From positions 22,385,835 to 22,449,834 of the forward strand of contig NC_003076.8 in assembly GCF_000001735.4 (NCBI RefSeq): a stretch of 64,000 bases of DNA. The letters run 5' to 3'. The notes under the pieces were generated by a model. That model was not told the origin of the DNA and searched no databases. It saw only the letters and a list, made by a program, of their open reading frames with translations. Shown here piece after piece: positions 34,470 to 47,500 of this stretch (its first letter is position 1; each line of letters begins with the position of its first letter). Both the position numbers and the translations under genes were made by a program. Origin of the DNA: Arabidopsis thaliana. Its lineage: Eukaryota; Streptophyta; Magnoliopsida; Brassicales; Brassicaceae.

Positions 34470-34905
34470 TAGCTTGGATTAAGTTTGAGTCTGGAATCTT
34501 TCCTTTTCTTTTAAATCTTGAAACATCGAATCTATTTTTATGCATTCTCTGTGAGATTGATATGCATCTGTTACTGGAGAAACTTTGCAATCATGTCTCA
34601 TCAGTCTAATTATGTCTAAACTACATCCAGTTAGAACCAATCATTATGGTGAAATCATTTAGACATTCTAATTGTGCCTGTGACTGTAAGTCATGTTTCA
34701 GCTAAAATGTAAGTCATGTTTCAGCTAAAATGTCTAAAAACTGGTTTACCAAATGACTTTTTGGATTTGCCTTAGGTTAGCATAATGATCGAAATGTTAG
34801 TTTCTGATTTAGAGACATTTTGGAGGAAAATCAAATGTAATTGATATTTGAGCCTGAAGATCGTTACATTTTTGATGCTTGAAACCGAAAAGGAAAAAAA
34901 GAAAA
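34470..34905. other. 3' region between convergent DUF295 and FtsZ1
   Basis: 436 bases with both 3' UTRs and a 23-bp direct tandem duplication at 34685-34730. Nothing else is seen. Confidence 0.65.
34685..34730. repeat. Perfect 23-bp tandem duplication
   Basis: Two adjacent identical units, 34685-34707 and 34708-34730, starting tgtaagtcatg and ending cagctaaaa. Probably a replication-slippage duplication in 3' flanking DNA. Confidence 0.92.
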
Positions 34906-36693
34906 CTAGAAGAAAAGTCTACGGGGAGAAGACGATTTGGTAGAGATAGTTGATGGAGACTGCTTCTGGTGAGGCAGAGACATTCCTTTGTTCTCTTGTT
35001 GACCTGATGATCCCATTTTGTCAAGGAGTTTAGCTGCTCTTGGATCAGTCAGAAGTGTCTTCTGGAATGACTGAGAGAAGCCTGTGGCGATTATCGTTAC
35101 ATGAATCTCTCCGGTGTAGCGATCATCCACAACAGCTCCAAATATGATGTTGGCCGATGGGTCTGCCAAACTTGTCACGACCTGCAAAACCCCCCCAAAA
35201 CATGAGAAGACTGCATTATAATACAGTGTATACCCAATTGAAACAAAGCCGAGTAAACCAAGACAAAAATACCGTACCTGTGATACTCGGTTCACTTCCT
35301 GCAAAGTTATGTCTTTTCCACCAGTGATGTTGTAGACGACACCAGTAGCTGATTGTATGGATGATCCGATCAATGGAGCCAAAGTTGCTTGTTCAGCTGC
35401 TTCTTCTGCCCGGTTTTTGCTGGAAGAAACACCTACCCCGAGCATTGCAGTTCCAGAATCTTTCATGACTGCCTTCACATCTGCAAAATCTACATTGACT
35501 AGTCCAGGTATCTGAAAAAGAACAAAATATATACTGTTTCCTCAGAATCTTTGGGGATCAATCAATAAGCATTCATCAACCAACTTGTTATGTGCTTTAT
35601 ACAATACATAGACTCACAGTAATAATATCTGAGATTCCTTGTACTCCTTGGCGTAAAACATCATCTGCAAGAAGAAACGCGTCCTGAAGTGGCGTCTGTT
35701 CATCAGCAATATCTAGCAGACGATCATTTGGAATCACGATAAGGGTATCAACATTCTTTTGGAGCTTTTCAATAGCTTCCAGTGCCTAGAGGAAATAACC
35801 AAATCAGGCATAGATCCATAACAAGACTTTAAACTTAAACCCATTCAACAAGAAACGGTGTCAACACACATTACCTGCAAAGATCTTTTACGTCCTTCAA
35901 AGCTAAACGGATAGGTAACAACACCAACAGTCAAATAACCAGCATCCTTCGAAATCTGAGCTACCACAGGTGCAGCACCAGACCCTGTTCCACCACCCAT
36001 ACCAGCAGTTATGAAAACAAGGTCTGATCCTTTAAGAGCATTAGCAATTGCATCTTTTGATTCTTCTGCAGCTTGTTCTCCAAGAAGCGGGTTTCCACCA
36101 GTGCCTATTAAAACAAGTAACAGAGACGCAAGTTTGTTACTTTAAGTGCCAAAACTCACACAACATCTATACCAAATAATAGTATAACTCTACTAACCAA
36201 GCCCACGAGTTAAAAGTTCTCCAATTTGAAGTGGGTTCTCAGCAGAAGACTGTAACAGAGCTTGCGAATCCGTGTTTATCGCATAGAAATCAACACTCTG
36301 GAACACAGGAGAATTCAAACCATTAATCAATCAAAACCCAAAATGAGAAAAGTTCCAGGTTTTCTTCTTCGTAGAGAGAAAGAGATTGAGAAATGTGACC
36401 TGTAAACCGCTTGAAATCATCCGGTTAACGGCATTGTTACCACCACCACCGACACCAATCACCTTAATTCTCGCAGATTCCATCGGAGAGAAGGAACACC
36501 TCAATCGCATCGACTTAGACCTTGTTGAATCGCTTCTTCGTTTAGAGAAGCCGCCACGGAATTGACTGATTCTAGAACTTGCGCAAATGCAGCTACTATG
36601 CAACGAATGAGAAGATATCGATTTGGTAAGAAACGAAGAAGAAGATGAAGAAATCGTTAGCTCATTAAGCTGTGCTAACGGAATTATCGCCAT
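34906..36693 (-). CDS. FTSZ1: Plastid division protein FtsZ1, 433 aa
   Basis: Six exons on the minus strand: 36693-36400, 36297-36198, 36104-35875, 35785-35618, 35511-35278 and 35181-34906. Residues 1 to about 60-70 are a Ser-rich chloroplast transit peptide. The tubulin-like GTPase core follows: [16 protein letters not shown] (first GTP loop), the tubulin signature GGGTGSG (168-174), and the catalytic T7 loop [11 protein letters not shown]. FtsZ1 copolymerises with FtsZ2 into the stromal Z ring that divides chloroplasts. The tail ends SSSPRRLFF and lacks the C-terminal peptide by which FtsZ2 binds ARC6, which supports FtsZ1. Matches At5g55280 from memory. Confidence 0.97.
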
Positions 36694-37202
36694 TGTTTAC
36701 TTCCTCTGCTTTCAGAGAAGAAAGAGAGACAAAGAGATGGGTTTTTTAGGGTTTTTTAGGGTTTTAGTGTCGACGAAGAAAATATCAACAGTTCAGAGTT
36801 TTTTTCCTCACAAAGGAAAGGTGAAGAGATCGAGTGGACCCTCTAAACCTCTGGGTCACACAAACGACGACGTTTCACATTGATGCAGAACCGTTCAGAA
36901 TCAAAATTATGACTTTGAAAAGCTTTTATTAAATTAACAATACATTGTTGGAGTGTTTGGAGTAATCTCAAAAGGGAGAGATCCAGCTTTGTTTTTTGAA
37001 GAATGAATGAGAAGTGATTTCAAGAAAATTTGAAAATAGTAAAGAGGCCAAAAGGTTTTTAGATTTGTTGACACACTCAAGATAAGAGTTACAAACAAGA
37101 AAACTGTTTAAAGATTGAAGATACACAAGGATTGGATTTTACTCGACTGACTTTGCGCATGCTTTTTCTAGTTTGAGGTTGTTCTTGTCTGAGTAGAGGA
37201 AT
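36694..37202. other. FtsZ1 promoter and V-ATPase e 3' region
   Basis: About 510 bases: FtsZ1 leader with telo boxes, a near-palindrome aaacgacgacgttt at 36862-36875, then the V-ATPase e 3' UTR. No other gene. Confidence 0.6.
36739..36766 (-). promoter_or_regulatory. Triple telo-box-like run in the FtsZ1 leader
   Basis: On the gene strand the DNA reads CTAAAACCCTAAAAAACCCT and on to AACCC, three AACCCTA-type units in 28 bases. Interstitial telo boxes near transcription starts are known in Arabidopsis growth genes and can bind telobox proteins and recruit Polycomb. Confidence 0.7.
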
Positions 37203-38252
37203 CTACTCTGTTTCGCTTAGAATGGGGACAATCAGAGGATTCATCTGTGCAATATATACAATTGCCCACCTACCATAGTCAAGAGATTAAAAAAAAGGTA
37301 AGAACATACGACCAAAGCAACATAGTATCAAACTCGATATACAGATGCACAAAGAACCTAGACAATGATCATGAGTTCAATAATGAAACTTTCAGCAATC
37401 TCAACTATGACTAGAAGCAGTTGACTACTTTGTTGGTGTAGGATTTGCATTTTAAATGTTTATGGAGAACAGTGATTACGGAGAGGAAACAATAACGGGT
37501 CTTTTTGACAAAAAGCAATATTGAAGATGAGGAAAATGCAAAGAAGGAACAAATAGGCTGAAAATGTAAGTTAATGGCTAGAAAAGCAACGGATATAGTA
37601 TATGATCAAAACAAAAACTTACATCATCCAACAGCAGACCGTCGCAGTAATGACCAAGGTAAGATGTAGCCTGTTATCAGAAAAACAAAGATGAGATATT
37701 TTACTCCATGCTTACAGAATGAGAGTCAAAGTAATAAACCGTCAAGAAGAAAACAAGGAAGACAGGTTAAATAAACAGAGCTTGAAGCTTGATGAATGAT
37801 ACAACAAACTTCAAAGTATAACATATCCATAAATTCTCAGAGCACAAGAAACGAAACCGTGACAACAGTACTATGTCTACATCACGAAAGCTCGTTGAAG
37901 ATATTAATACGACAAGCAACCAATGCAAAGAATTTGGAGTTTCCTCTAAATGTTGAGCCTTTTATATTTCCTTGTTCAATTCTCAATTCCAAGAAGACCA
38001 AGAGAGTAACTATTGATATGCAGCTTTTCGATCTTGTGGAACTAAAGAGATTCATAACTCCATTGAATCATAGGTAGCCAAATTACCCTCACTAACATTG
38101 TCAATTTACTAAAAGGATTCAGAAATATCAAATTTGCAAAGCAAGGAAACATACAGATTCGTGGAGGGGCCTCTGTTGCAGCAGATTCTAACGCATAGAG
38201 AAGCAATTATCCCAACGACGACGAAGATTAGGGTTGTTATAAGGAAACCCAT
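37203..38252 (-). CDS. V-type H+-ATPase subunit e (VMA9-like), 70 aa
   Basis: Three small exons on the minus strand: 38252-38155, 37670-37623 and 37269-37203, joined in frame to 70 aa. The protein is two transmembrane helices, [20 protein letters not shown] and [20 protein letters not shown], with a short polar tail [12 protein letters not shown]. This is the size and shape of subunit e of the membrane V0 sector, needed for V-ATPase assembly that acidifies vacuole and trans-Golgi. I recall the locus as At5g55290. The exons are too short to stand out individually; splice sites, hydrophobicity and the total length decide the model. Confidence 0.9.
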
Positions 38253-39002
38253 GTTTGATCCTGATCTGTGAGAGAATTATCTGCGACGATAAGTATTACA
38301 CGTGATTTAGGGTACAATAACCTCAACGCGATCGAACAATACGGGAGAGGAGAAAGTGTCTGAGATCTCACAGATTTGGAAATGAAAGCTCCTCTTTGGA
38401 GGAGGACGATGATGTTCTTCGTGCGAATCCGGTGAATCTGAATTTTGGATCCGTGTGAGTTTTTGAGATTTTCGTGAGGGCATAATAGGCAAAAACCGAA
38501 CTTTTCTTCAAATATGAAAGTCCAAACACCCTAATTCAGATTTGTCTTAATAATCACGTTTTAAAGTTCAAAACAAGCTTTCTATATTTCATATCTATTG
38601 AATATACATACACTATGCGATGATTTTATAATAAAATTGTAAAATGTTCAAATTATCCTTCTAATCAATGATAAACGAGAAATACTTCACATTTGCAAAC
38701 ATTTTTTTTGCTAAAACATCTTACGACAAACAGAGGGAACAGTGTTTTTGTTCTTCTTCGGATTTTCTATTTCTTTAATCATAGTAATGTTACAAATAAC
38801 ATAACATTTGAGTCATAGTAATGTTAAAAAAGACACTAATGAAACAGCTTGACATGTTCATGTTTTTTACTCACTAAGGTAATAAAATTCTAAACAAGGG
38901 AGGAAGATGAATAGAAGAAAGGCCGGTTTTCTCTTTGCTCTTATCTCATTCAGCTCTTTTGCCCTCCAATACTTGCTCCATCCGAGAAGAGCTTCTCTAT
39001 AC
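38253..39002. other. V-ATPase e promoter and TOP1-alpha 3' region
   Basis: 750 bases: V-ATPase e leader (a leader intron is possible near 38260), AT-rich spacer, and the TOP1-alpha 3' UTR. No other gene is seen. Confidence 0.55.
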
Positions 39003-42000
39003 CTAACGGCGCGAGAATCTGTACTCGGGTTCTACATCCATTGCCCACGCAAACTTCTCCAAAAGAGACTTGGTGAATATCTATAACAAGAAACAATTTT
39101 CTGAGTTGGTAAGAAAAAACTTGTTTCTTTTCTTCAGAAGGGACCCATCCTGAGAGTTTTACCTTTTCGATTGGTACTTCATGACGTTTGCACCATGCAA
39201 CTGTGATTCTAGGATCCAGGTAGTTGATCTTAGACGTGCCCAGTGCCACTGTTTTCAAGTCCTCTTTTGTATGCATGTCTCGTTCCATTTTCTCGATCTT
39301 AGCACTCTGTTGAGCAATCTTCTTCTCCCACCTGCATTCAAAGGACGTAGATCTTCAAAACGAGATAGATATCTAGAGAAGTCTTTTGAGAAGTAAGAGG
39401 GAAAGTTATTTTACGCGTTTGGTTCTAAGCTTCTAATCTTCTTTCCATCAGAACCTTCCAATGGTGGTTTTCCCTTTTTAGCCCGGTCAAGATTAGTTTT
39501 GAGCTCTTTAAGAACCTCCTACAGATTTAGAAAAAACAAACAAACGGAAGGGCATTTTAAATGAATCCAGATGAAAAGCAGAGAACTTCAAAAAAGTTTT
39601 CAAGAGTTTATACAGGATTTGTACCTTGAGTTCTTCTATTCTCGCAGTCAATTTTTCAATTTGCGCACCATGTGTCTTTGATACAGTACGCTGATGATTG
39701 CAGATTATGGCAACCTGAAAGAGTGTGAACCAGTATTTCATGAATCTGCCACATGGTTATGTACCAAACAAGAAATCACCAGGAGGATGAACAAATCTTT
39801 TACCTCCTTATTTGCTTTCTGATAAACTACTATTTTTTGAGTAACATCGCCATCTTTGGTTTCTTGACTCAGCTGTTACACACATCAAAACGGAACAAAG
39901 TTGTGAAAAAATGTAAAGAAATATATATACTTGTAATTGGGTTTCTATGACTAAATTGTATAGCAGCATAAATCTAATGTGAAACCAGAAGATCTAAGAT
40001 TTTGAACATACCATTTCATCCAAAGTGATGGAAGCATTATATGTACGGAATACTTTAGCTGTGAGACCAGGCACAAGTTCCTTCAAATGAGCATTCAGTT
40101 TACTTGTGTCTAACTCATCAAAAAGATCATCTGTTTTGGATTTTCCTGGATGGGGAAAAAAAAAAGCAAGTTATTTGAATCAGTCACAACAGTAAAATAA
40201 TTTGTGATATACAATGTCAAGTCCATATCTCACCCGCCTGGAACTGTCCAATGGCCTTGTAAACAAGAGGCTCAACCTCGACTGTGTTCACATACTGGAT
40301 TGAATCCTTACCAAGAAAATCAAACTAGAAAGAGGGAAATGTGTGAGATTATAAGTCTTCTGCCCAGGATTAAACACATGTTATCCACTTTGACAAGTGT
40401 AAAACTTTAAGGATGAAATTAATACCTTTATTTTATTTGGAGGAATACACTCCACATTTCCAACTTTTAAAGTACAACAACCAACAGTGTCGGCCTCATC
40501 ATCATCCTACCAAATCAAAAAAAAATGAAAATATGAGATTTCTTCAGAAATTTTGTTGTTTGCGAGCCATTTATCTGTTAGAAATCATTTGCTTTTACAT
40601 TAAACTTGCAATATACTAGTTCAAAAACTACCTTCTCATTTCCAGCCCTAAGCGCCAATTTATCAATGAGATATGTCGCCACAGCAATTTGCCTCATTTT
40701 AACATCCTTGGCAGTAAAATTCTTGGTGTATGTTGTTCTTATATTATCTATATGATCCTGCAGTCAAAACAAATCGATTGCTAAAAACGAGAAACAATGA
40801 AAGAGTAAGCATGATTCATAAAAATGAAAGCTGCTTACCGTAAGATTCCTAGCTTTCTCGTACTTCTCTTTGTCGCTCAGCCCTTTCAGAGAACTGCCAG
40901 CTCCCAAAAATACATACTTGAATTCTTTTGGGTTAATAGGATCAGCCCAGAAAGCTAGCCAGGTGACTGTGTTATCATGCTTTACTTCTTTCCATCTGAA
41001 AAGTCACACAGCTCCCATGGCTTAGTAAAGATCATTATATGATGCTTTTAAATTTAAGAGGAAAATCACGGAAAAACAAGACCTTTCACCAGCAATTGGA
41101 CATTCTGGAATAGGAGCACCTTTCCCGATATTTAAGGTGATCTCGCATGGATGGATACGCTTCTTTAGTTTTCCCATCTGAAAGACGGACAGTAGATGGT
41201 TTTAAAAGAGATTACAGAATAGACCATGCCTCAACTGAATCCACCCAAACCCGCAACGTCAAGGTATGTTGTTTACAAAAATTAGTCTCTGGGAGACATG
41301 ACTAACCTTGGGATGTTCTCCACGGCCTCTGAAAAGGCCAGGCGGTTCCACTCTGAAATTACCAATCTGAAAGATAAACAGAAGTTGAGTGAGGAACTCC
41401 CTTTTGGGGAAAATGACAACGTTATGGGAAGATTTACCTTCTCTTTGACACCATCAACAACAGCCCACATATATTTCTCCTCTTGCTTCATTTTCTCCTC
41501 TTTCAAAGCTTTTTTCTCCTGTACCACATCAATTAAACTATGATATAAGTCTCACCTTGAAAAATTTTAACAAAAAGAAAAATAGGTCTGGGACACCAAT
41601 ATAGTCAGCCATTACACTTAAAATTCTCTTTTTTAATTACCTCTGTGCTCATTTGTTTCTTCTTCTCTTTCTCTTCCAAATGCCACTCATATATGGGAGT
41701 AAAGTCACAATCATCCAACTTCTGTATCACATGTTTCTTGCCAAGCAGTCTTCGCCAGTCATTCCAGAAATTCTCCCGAAATTGAGGTTTAGTATAATAA
41801 TCTGTCTCTCTCATCACTGCAAACATAGTCGCAACCTGTATATCATCAACATAGCATCAGCATGGATAATAATGCTTTCTTGGAATGTCATACGAAAGCA
41901 CTCTAGATATTGAGATGGACGAAAAATCAATTAAGAAACGGGTATATAACATTTATCAGTAAGATTGAGGACGTGGATGGAGAGGACAACCTCTTCTTGT

Positions 42001-43211
42001 TCAATAGTTAGGTCAACAGGTTTCCCCTTGTACAAAATCTTAATGCCATGAGGCTTGTATGGCGGTGGAAATATTACACCGTTGTGCACCAAAGTAGTCC
42101 ATTTCTTTTGCCCATCTCCAGAGGAAGGTGATGATTTTGAAGACGTGGAATATTTTGAGTCCTTCGTTACTTTCTTAGTGTTTTTGGTCATTGCTCTGGA
42201 CCTAGGAGAAACGACATTTCTCGCTTTTGGCTTTGCAGCTGATGAAGTAGAATTTAGTTTTACTGCTTTTGGCTTTGCAGATGATGTGTTACTGTTGGAG
42301 GAATCTGATTTGAATCTCTTGGATATCGGAACATCATCATCATCATCATCATCAGTTCCATCTTCTCTGGTAGATAACTGTTTAGCTTTCATTTTTGGTG
42401 AAACCAAAACCCTTCCCTTATCATCTATCTCTTTCTTGACAGAATCTTGTTTCATTTTCACTGAAGTAGGTGAAGCTGATATTTTGGCCTTCTTCAAGGA
42501 AGATTGATCTGCAGAACTATTCTTCTCCAGAGGTCTCTTACCTAATACCTTACCATTCGGCACTTCATTCTTAACTGTGGAACCATTCTGATGCAACTTT
42601 TGAACCAAAGGTTTCTTTTCATCATTGGAGAGCTGGTTGCCCCCTGACATCCCACTATCAATCTTCTTCCGAAACATTGACGAGATTGGAGTTTCATCAT
42701 CTGACTCGTCTTTTATAATTCTGCTTGCTCTATCAAGAGGTCGATCACCATTATTCTTTTTCTCTGGCTGCGGTGAAGAAACCTGCCGCGAAGAGGTTGG
42801 CCCTTTATTTCCAGATAGTATGGAACTTAAAGGTCTATCATCCTCAGAATCCTCATGCTCAATTTTACATTCAGACTGATCTTTCTGTAACTGGCTCCTA
42901 TCCTTAACAGTAGAGGGCATATCATTCCGCAATGGTGACTTTGCTGGTGAAGCCTTAGAAGAAGATGATGGCATAGAGGATTTCACTATAGAAGTTTTAT
43001 TCGAAGGAGTGGTTCCATTTGGGCTAGTCACAGGTGATCTCATAGGTGATACCTTGGTGGTAGGAACTGCCTTGCTTCTCTGGGAATTGGATTTAGATTG
43101 ATTCGAATTAGAAGCCACTGTATTATTCCTCTTGAACGCTAAAGGCTTGTCATCATCACTGTCTCCAGACCCATTATCCATCACAGGTTTTGAAACTGTT
43201 TCAGTGCCCAT
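39003..43211 (-). CDS. TOP1ALPHA: DNA topoisomerase I alpha, 916 aa
   Basis: Fifteen exons on the minus strand: 43211-41991, 41835-41641, 41518-41438, 41366-41307, 41177-41083, 40995-40839, 40757-40632, 40506-40426, 40324-40234, 40145-40012, 39872-39804, 39714-39625, 39518-39415, 39331-39163 and 39080-39003. Exon 1 encodes a roughly 370-residue Ser/Lys/Asp-rich disordered tail, then the core starts at [20 protein letters not shown]. The core and C-terminal domains follow, with the active-site SKINYLDPR (Tyr about 872). Type IB enzymes nick one strand through a 3'-phosphotyrosine and relax supercoils during transcription and replication. Arabidopsis TOP1-alpha is linked to stem-cell and Polycomb control. 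Matches At5g55300 from memory. Confidence 0.97.
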
Positions 43212-43250
43212 TCCCGAAAGAACAACGTTGATGAAGGCTCAGACCAACTT

Positions 43251-43556
43251 CTGACCAAGACACAAAACAAACCACAAAGAAATGTCAGAGTTTCCCAAGG
43301 AAAGGCAAACAAACACCATTACAAGTTTACAACTACAAGCAACAAAATGATTACACTACAGAGAATGAAGTACTGAGATTCATAAATAGAGAATCTTAAA
43401 GCAAAGAACCAACATTTGAAGAATCCAGTGTAGTTGAAATATCAAATCCCCAATTACGTATGTGAAACCCTAATTTGTGCTATAACTGGGTAATGATGCA
43501 AATTAAGCTTAATACAATCAAATTTCAGAGATTTGACGTTGGATTGAAGAAGCTAC
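43251..43556 (-). other. Probable leader intron of TOP1-alpha
   Basis: On the minus strand a donor (gaag|gtagct) at 43556 and an acceptor (ttggtcag) at 43251 flank AT-rich DNA 40 bases upstream of the ATG. TOP1-beta has a matching arrangement. Confidence 0.6.
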
Positions 43557-43958
43557 CTTCTTCCAGAGATTGAAGAAATTGTCTAGCGAAGCCTATCTCT
43601 CTCCTCCGTCTCTCTGTTCTCTCTTCTCTTCTGCTTCGATGGTTTCTATCGTTTTAAGGACGAGGAGACTAAGGCATAAGGAGACTCTCTTTAGATTAGA
43701 GAGTTCACCCCTTGAGGGTTTTGTTTTCGTTACGACGTCGTATTGAGTCGCGCCAAATCGTTTAATCTTACCGCCATAGACAATTTTTTTCACTCTTATT
43801 ACCGTAAACTTTTTAATTGCCAAAATCCCCTTAATTTTTGGGTTTAAGATGAAAAAATTGATTAAACATTGACTCATCGGTTAATTTACTAAATTGTGAA
43901 GCATATTTAAGTAAATAAAATAGGGGATAAAATCAGAAATAAAAAGAAATCCAATTTT

Positions 43959-44170
43959 TTATCCGATAAAATTATGTATCATCAAATAATTTAACGTTTG
44001 GATGCTCTTAAGATTTTTTATCAGAAAAATTTACGTGTCGATAGATAATTTAGCATTTGGATATCCACATTCTTATGGGATAAAATTACGTATCAACGGA
44101 TAATTTAGCATTTAGATACTATTTAGATATACGAAACAATGTGTCATCAAAACTTTTAACCATTTGAAAG
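43959..44170. repeat. Degenerate tandem repeat of about 55-59 bp, three to four copies
   Basis: Units start near 43959, 44018 and 44073 with ttat-(c/g)-(g/a)gataaaatta and each runs through a cgtatca / gataattta / gcatttggat core. A weaker fourth copy follows at about 44128-44170 (tacgaaacaatgtgtcatca). It lies between the two TOP1 genes. Confidence 0.8.
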
Positions 44171-44554
44171 TTAATTTGTAAATTATTAAAGTTATTTCAA
44201 GTACTAAAAAAGGTTAAAATGAATTTTGTCACAAAAAAAACTTAAAAATTTTCATTACTTAATGCATAAACTTATTAATCATCCATAGTATATAGATTAA
44301 AGAAAGGTACTACCATTTTATGTATAATTCTTAATATTATTAACCTGAATTATTTATTTATTGGAGTAAAAAATTGTAACTGTTTTTCTATAAAACATCC
44401 ATAGATTAGTCTTTGGTTTACTAATAAGAGAGAAGAAACCTCTTTTACAGGGTCTTGCTATCATTCTTCTTCTCTTTTTAACTCTTTCTCTCTATATCTC
44501 TGTAAATGTATGGTGAATGGTAGTTAGGTGAAACTGGCCTCAACGAACATGTAT

Positions 44555-47500
44555 TTATTCATCGGTACTTGAACAGAATCTGAACTCAGGATCAACATCC
44601 ATTGCCCAAGCGAACTTAGCCAGAAGAGACTTGTTAAATATCTGCAATAGCAAAACACAAGTAAATTTCAAGTGTTTGCAATTCTGTTACTTTGTTGAAG
44701 CTCTTTACATATTACCTTCTCAATGGGGACATCATGTCGTTTGCACCACGCAACAGTGATCCTAGGATCCATGTAGTTGATCTTAGATGTGCCCAATGCG
44801 ACAGTTTTCATATCTTCTTTTGTTTGCATATCTCTTTCCATCTTCTCGATCTTACCTTGCGTTTGCATTATCTTCTTCTCCAATCTGTTTTTCCAAAGAG
44901 GGAGTTGTTTTAAAGGAGATGCTTATGCGATAAATAATGTATATGAAGAGAGGTTTAGATATTACGCTTCAGGTGTTAAGTTCCTCTTTCTCTTTCCATC
45001 AGATCCCATTAACGGTGTTCTTCCTTTCTTAGCCCTGTCGAGATCAATATTCAGCTCTTTTATTTGCTCCTGCAGAGAAGTACAAAGATTATGGGAGTGA
45101 GAAAGTTGAAATTGTATCTTGATCATATTTAACTAGGATTTGCTTATGTTATACCCTTAGTTCTTCTATTTTCACAGCCAGCTTCTCCACTTGTGCTCCG
45201 TGAGATTTCGAGACAGTACGTTGATGGTTACAAATGATAGCAACCTAACAAAAAAGAATAAGATGATCATATTCTCTTATCTGTAAAATAGCAGAGAGAA
45301 TAATTGTCATTACCTCCTTGTTCGCTTGCTGATAAACCACCACTTTTTCAGGAACGTCACCGTCTCTGGTTTCTTTACTCAACTGTCATAACATCATCCA
45401 AAACGGCTTAAGAAACCTATATCATTAGGATTGTGACAACTGAGTAATAGAAAACATACCATTAAATCCAATGTGATGGATGCATTATACGTACGGAATA
45501 CTTTGGCTGTGAGACCAGCCATAAGCTCCTTAAGATGAGTATTGAGTTTTGAAGTATCTAGCTCATCAAAGAGATCATCGGTTTTCGATTTTCCTGGATA
45601 GAAGACGAAACCAAAAGTCATTTATCCAGTTTCCAAAGGTCAATTATAAGATTAGATAGCCTACATAATTATTAACTAACCTGCTTGGAACTGCCCAATT
45701 GCCTTATACACCAGAGGCTCAACCTCAACTGTGTTTACATACTGAATAGAGTCTTTACCAAGGAAGTCAAACTGAAAATGCCAAAGCGAATACCATAAGT
45801 CACTATAATATGCAATAAAAAATAACCTTCTTCAACAAATCAATAAGCCAGGCATTTTAGTACTCTCGCAGATACATTCTGCAGTCAATTTTGTTTAGGT
45901 TGAGATCAAGTGTATACCTTTAACTTATTTGGAGGAATACACTCCACGTTTCCTACTTTCAATGTACAACAACCAACAGTATCTGCCTCATCGTCATCCT
46001 ATACAATAAAAATAAGAAAGGAAAATGTGAGAGAATTGCTTGAAATTCCAGAAACATGTTCTATTATGAGTAAGAAGCGGGTCTTATGGAGTAATGATCT
46101 CTTATAAGCCAAAACCAATGAGAAAATGAATAGAACGAAGGATCTCTTTAATTAAAGAAGAATCTTTGTTAACTTACCTTCTCATTTCCAGCCCTAAGGG
46201 CTAGCTTATCGATGAGATATGTTGCCACTGCTATTTGCCGCTTTGTTACATCCTTGTTATTAAAATCTTTGGTGTATGCTGCTCTAATACTCCCTATATG
46301 GTTCTGCAAACAGATGGTATGTTGCTAGGTAAGAAATGGGAAAGCAGGATGGTTTCCAGAAAAGCTTTAAACGGCATCAAAAGCTCATTACATGTAGCTT
46401 CCTCGCTTTCTCATACTTCTCTTTGTCGCTTTGTCCCTTCAACGAACTGCTAGCTGCCAAGAATACATACTTGAACTCTTTTGGATTGATAGGATCACTC
46501 CAAAAAGCAAGCCAGGTAACAGTATTGTCATGCTTAACTTCTTTCCATCTGAAAAAGAACAGCACTCTTAGAATCAGGTCATAGGAAAAAACAAAACATG
46601 TGTCTTTTTCAAAGGGAAGCATATAAAAACAAGACCTTTCACCAGGGATAGGGCATTCTGGAATAGGCGCCTCTTTACCAATGTTGATTGTAATATCACA
46701 AGGACGAATCCGCTTTTTCAGTTTCCCCATCTTGAACATAATGACGCAGAAGAGAAAATTACTAAAATGAGAAATAACTATGGAAGATGGGGGAACAAAG
46801 AAGAAAAATGTTGTAAATATGATACTACAGCATACACAGAATAATATAGTTTAAGGATAATGTAAGAAACTGCAGCAAAAATAAACCTTGGGATGTTCTC
46901 CCCGGCCTCGAAACAACCCAGGGGGCTCAACTCTGAAATTTCCAATCTGGAATTGTTGCAAAATATGGTTAGCAAATTTTAAGAAGCTGGAAATAGATTT
47001 CTATCAACAACAAAAAAAGAAATTACCCTCTCCCTGACACCATCAAGAACAGCCCACATATATTTCTCCTCCTGCTTTAATTTCTCCTCTTTCACAATCC
47101 TTTTCTCCTGTACATCGTTAGCATTATAACATTATCAGCAACAGCTTCATGAGAAGAGCGTACTCATGGACTTTATCTTATAGAAACTGTTATTTACTTC
47201 TGCAGTCATTTGTTTCTTTGTCTCCTTCTCCTGCATATACCATTCATATATGGGAGTGAAGTCACAATCATCTAAACTTTTAATCATATGGTTCTTTCCA
47301 AGTAGTTTCCGCCAATCATTCCAGAAATTCTCTCTGAACTTTGGTTTTTTATAATATTCTGTTTCCCTCATCACCGCAAACATAGTTGCAACCTGCAGAT
47401 AGAAATGACGATATTATCAGCTCACCACTCATGACTAGAGAAAGGATGCAAAAACACTCTGGGAAATGAGATGAAAGTAACGGCTGCAGAAAGTAAGCGA

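Larger units (their letters stand above)
43212..44554. other. Region between TOP1-alpha and TOP1-beta
   Basis: 1.34 kb: TOP1-alpha leader with a likely 306-bp intron (43556-43251), a 12-bp palindrome TACGACGTCGTA at 43731-43742, a tandem repeat (listed separately), and the TOP1-beta 3' UTR. No other gene. Confidence 0.65.

Noticed and set aside
42055-42507. 150-codon plus-strand frame
   Set aside because: Antisense to the low-complexity Ser/Lys/Asp tail of TOP1-alpha exon 1, which leaves few stops on the other strand.
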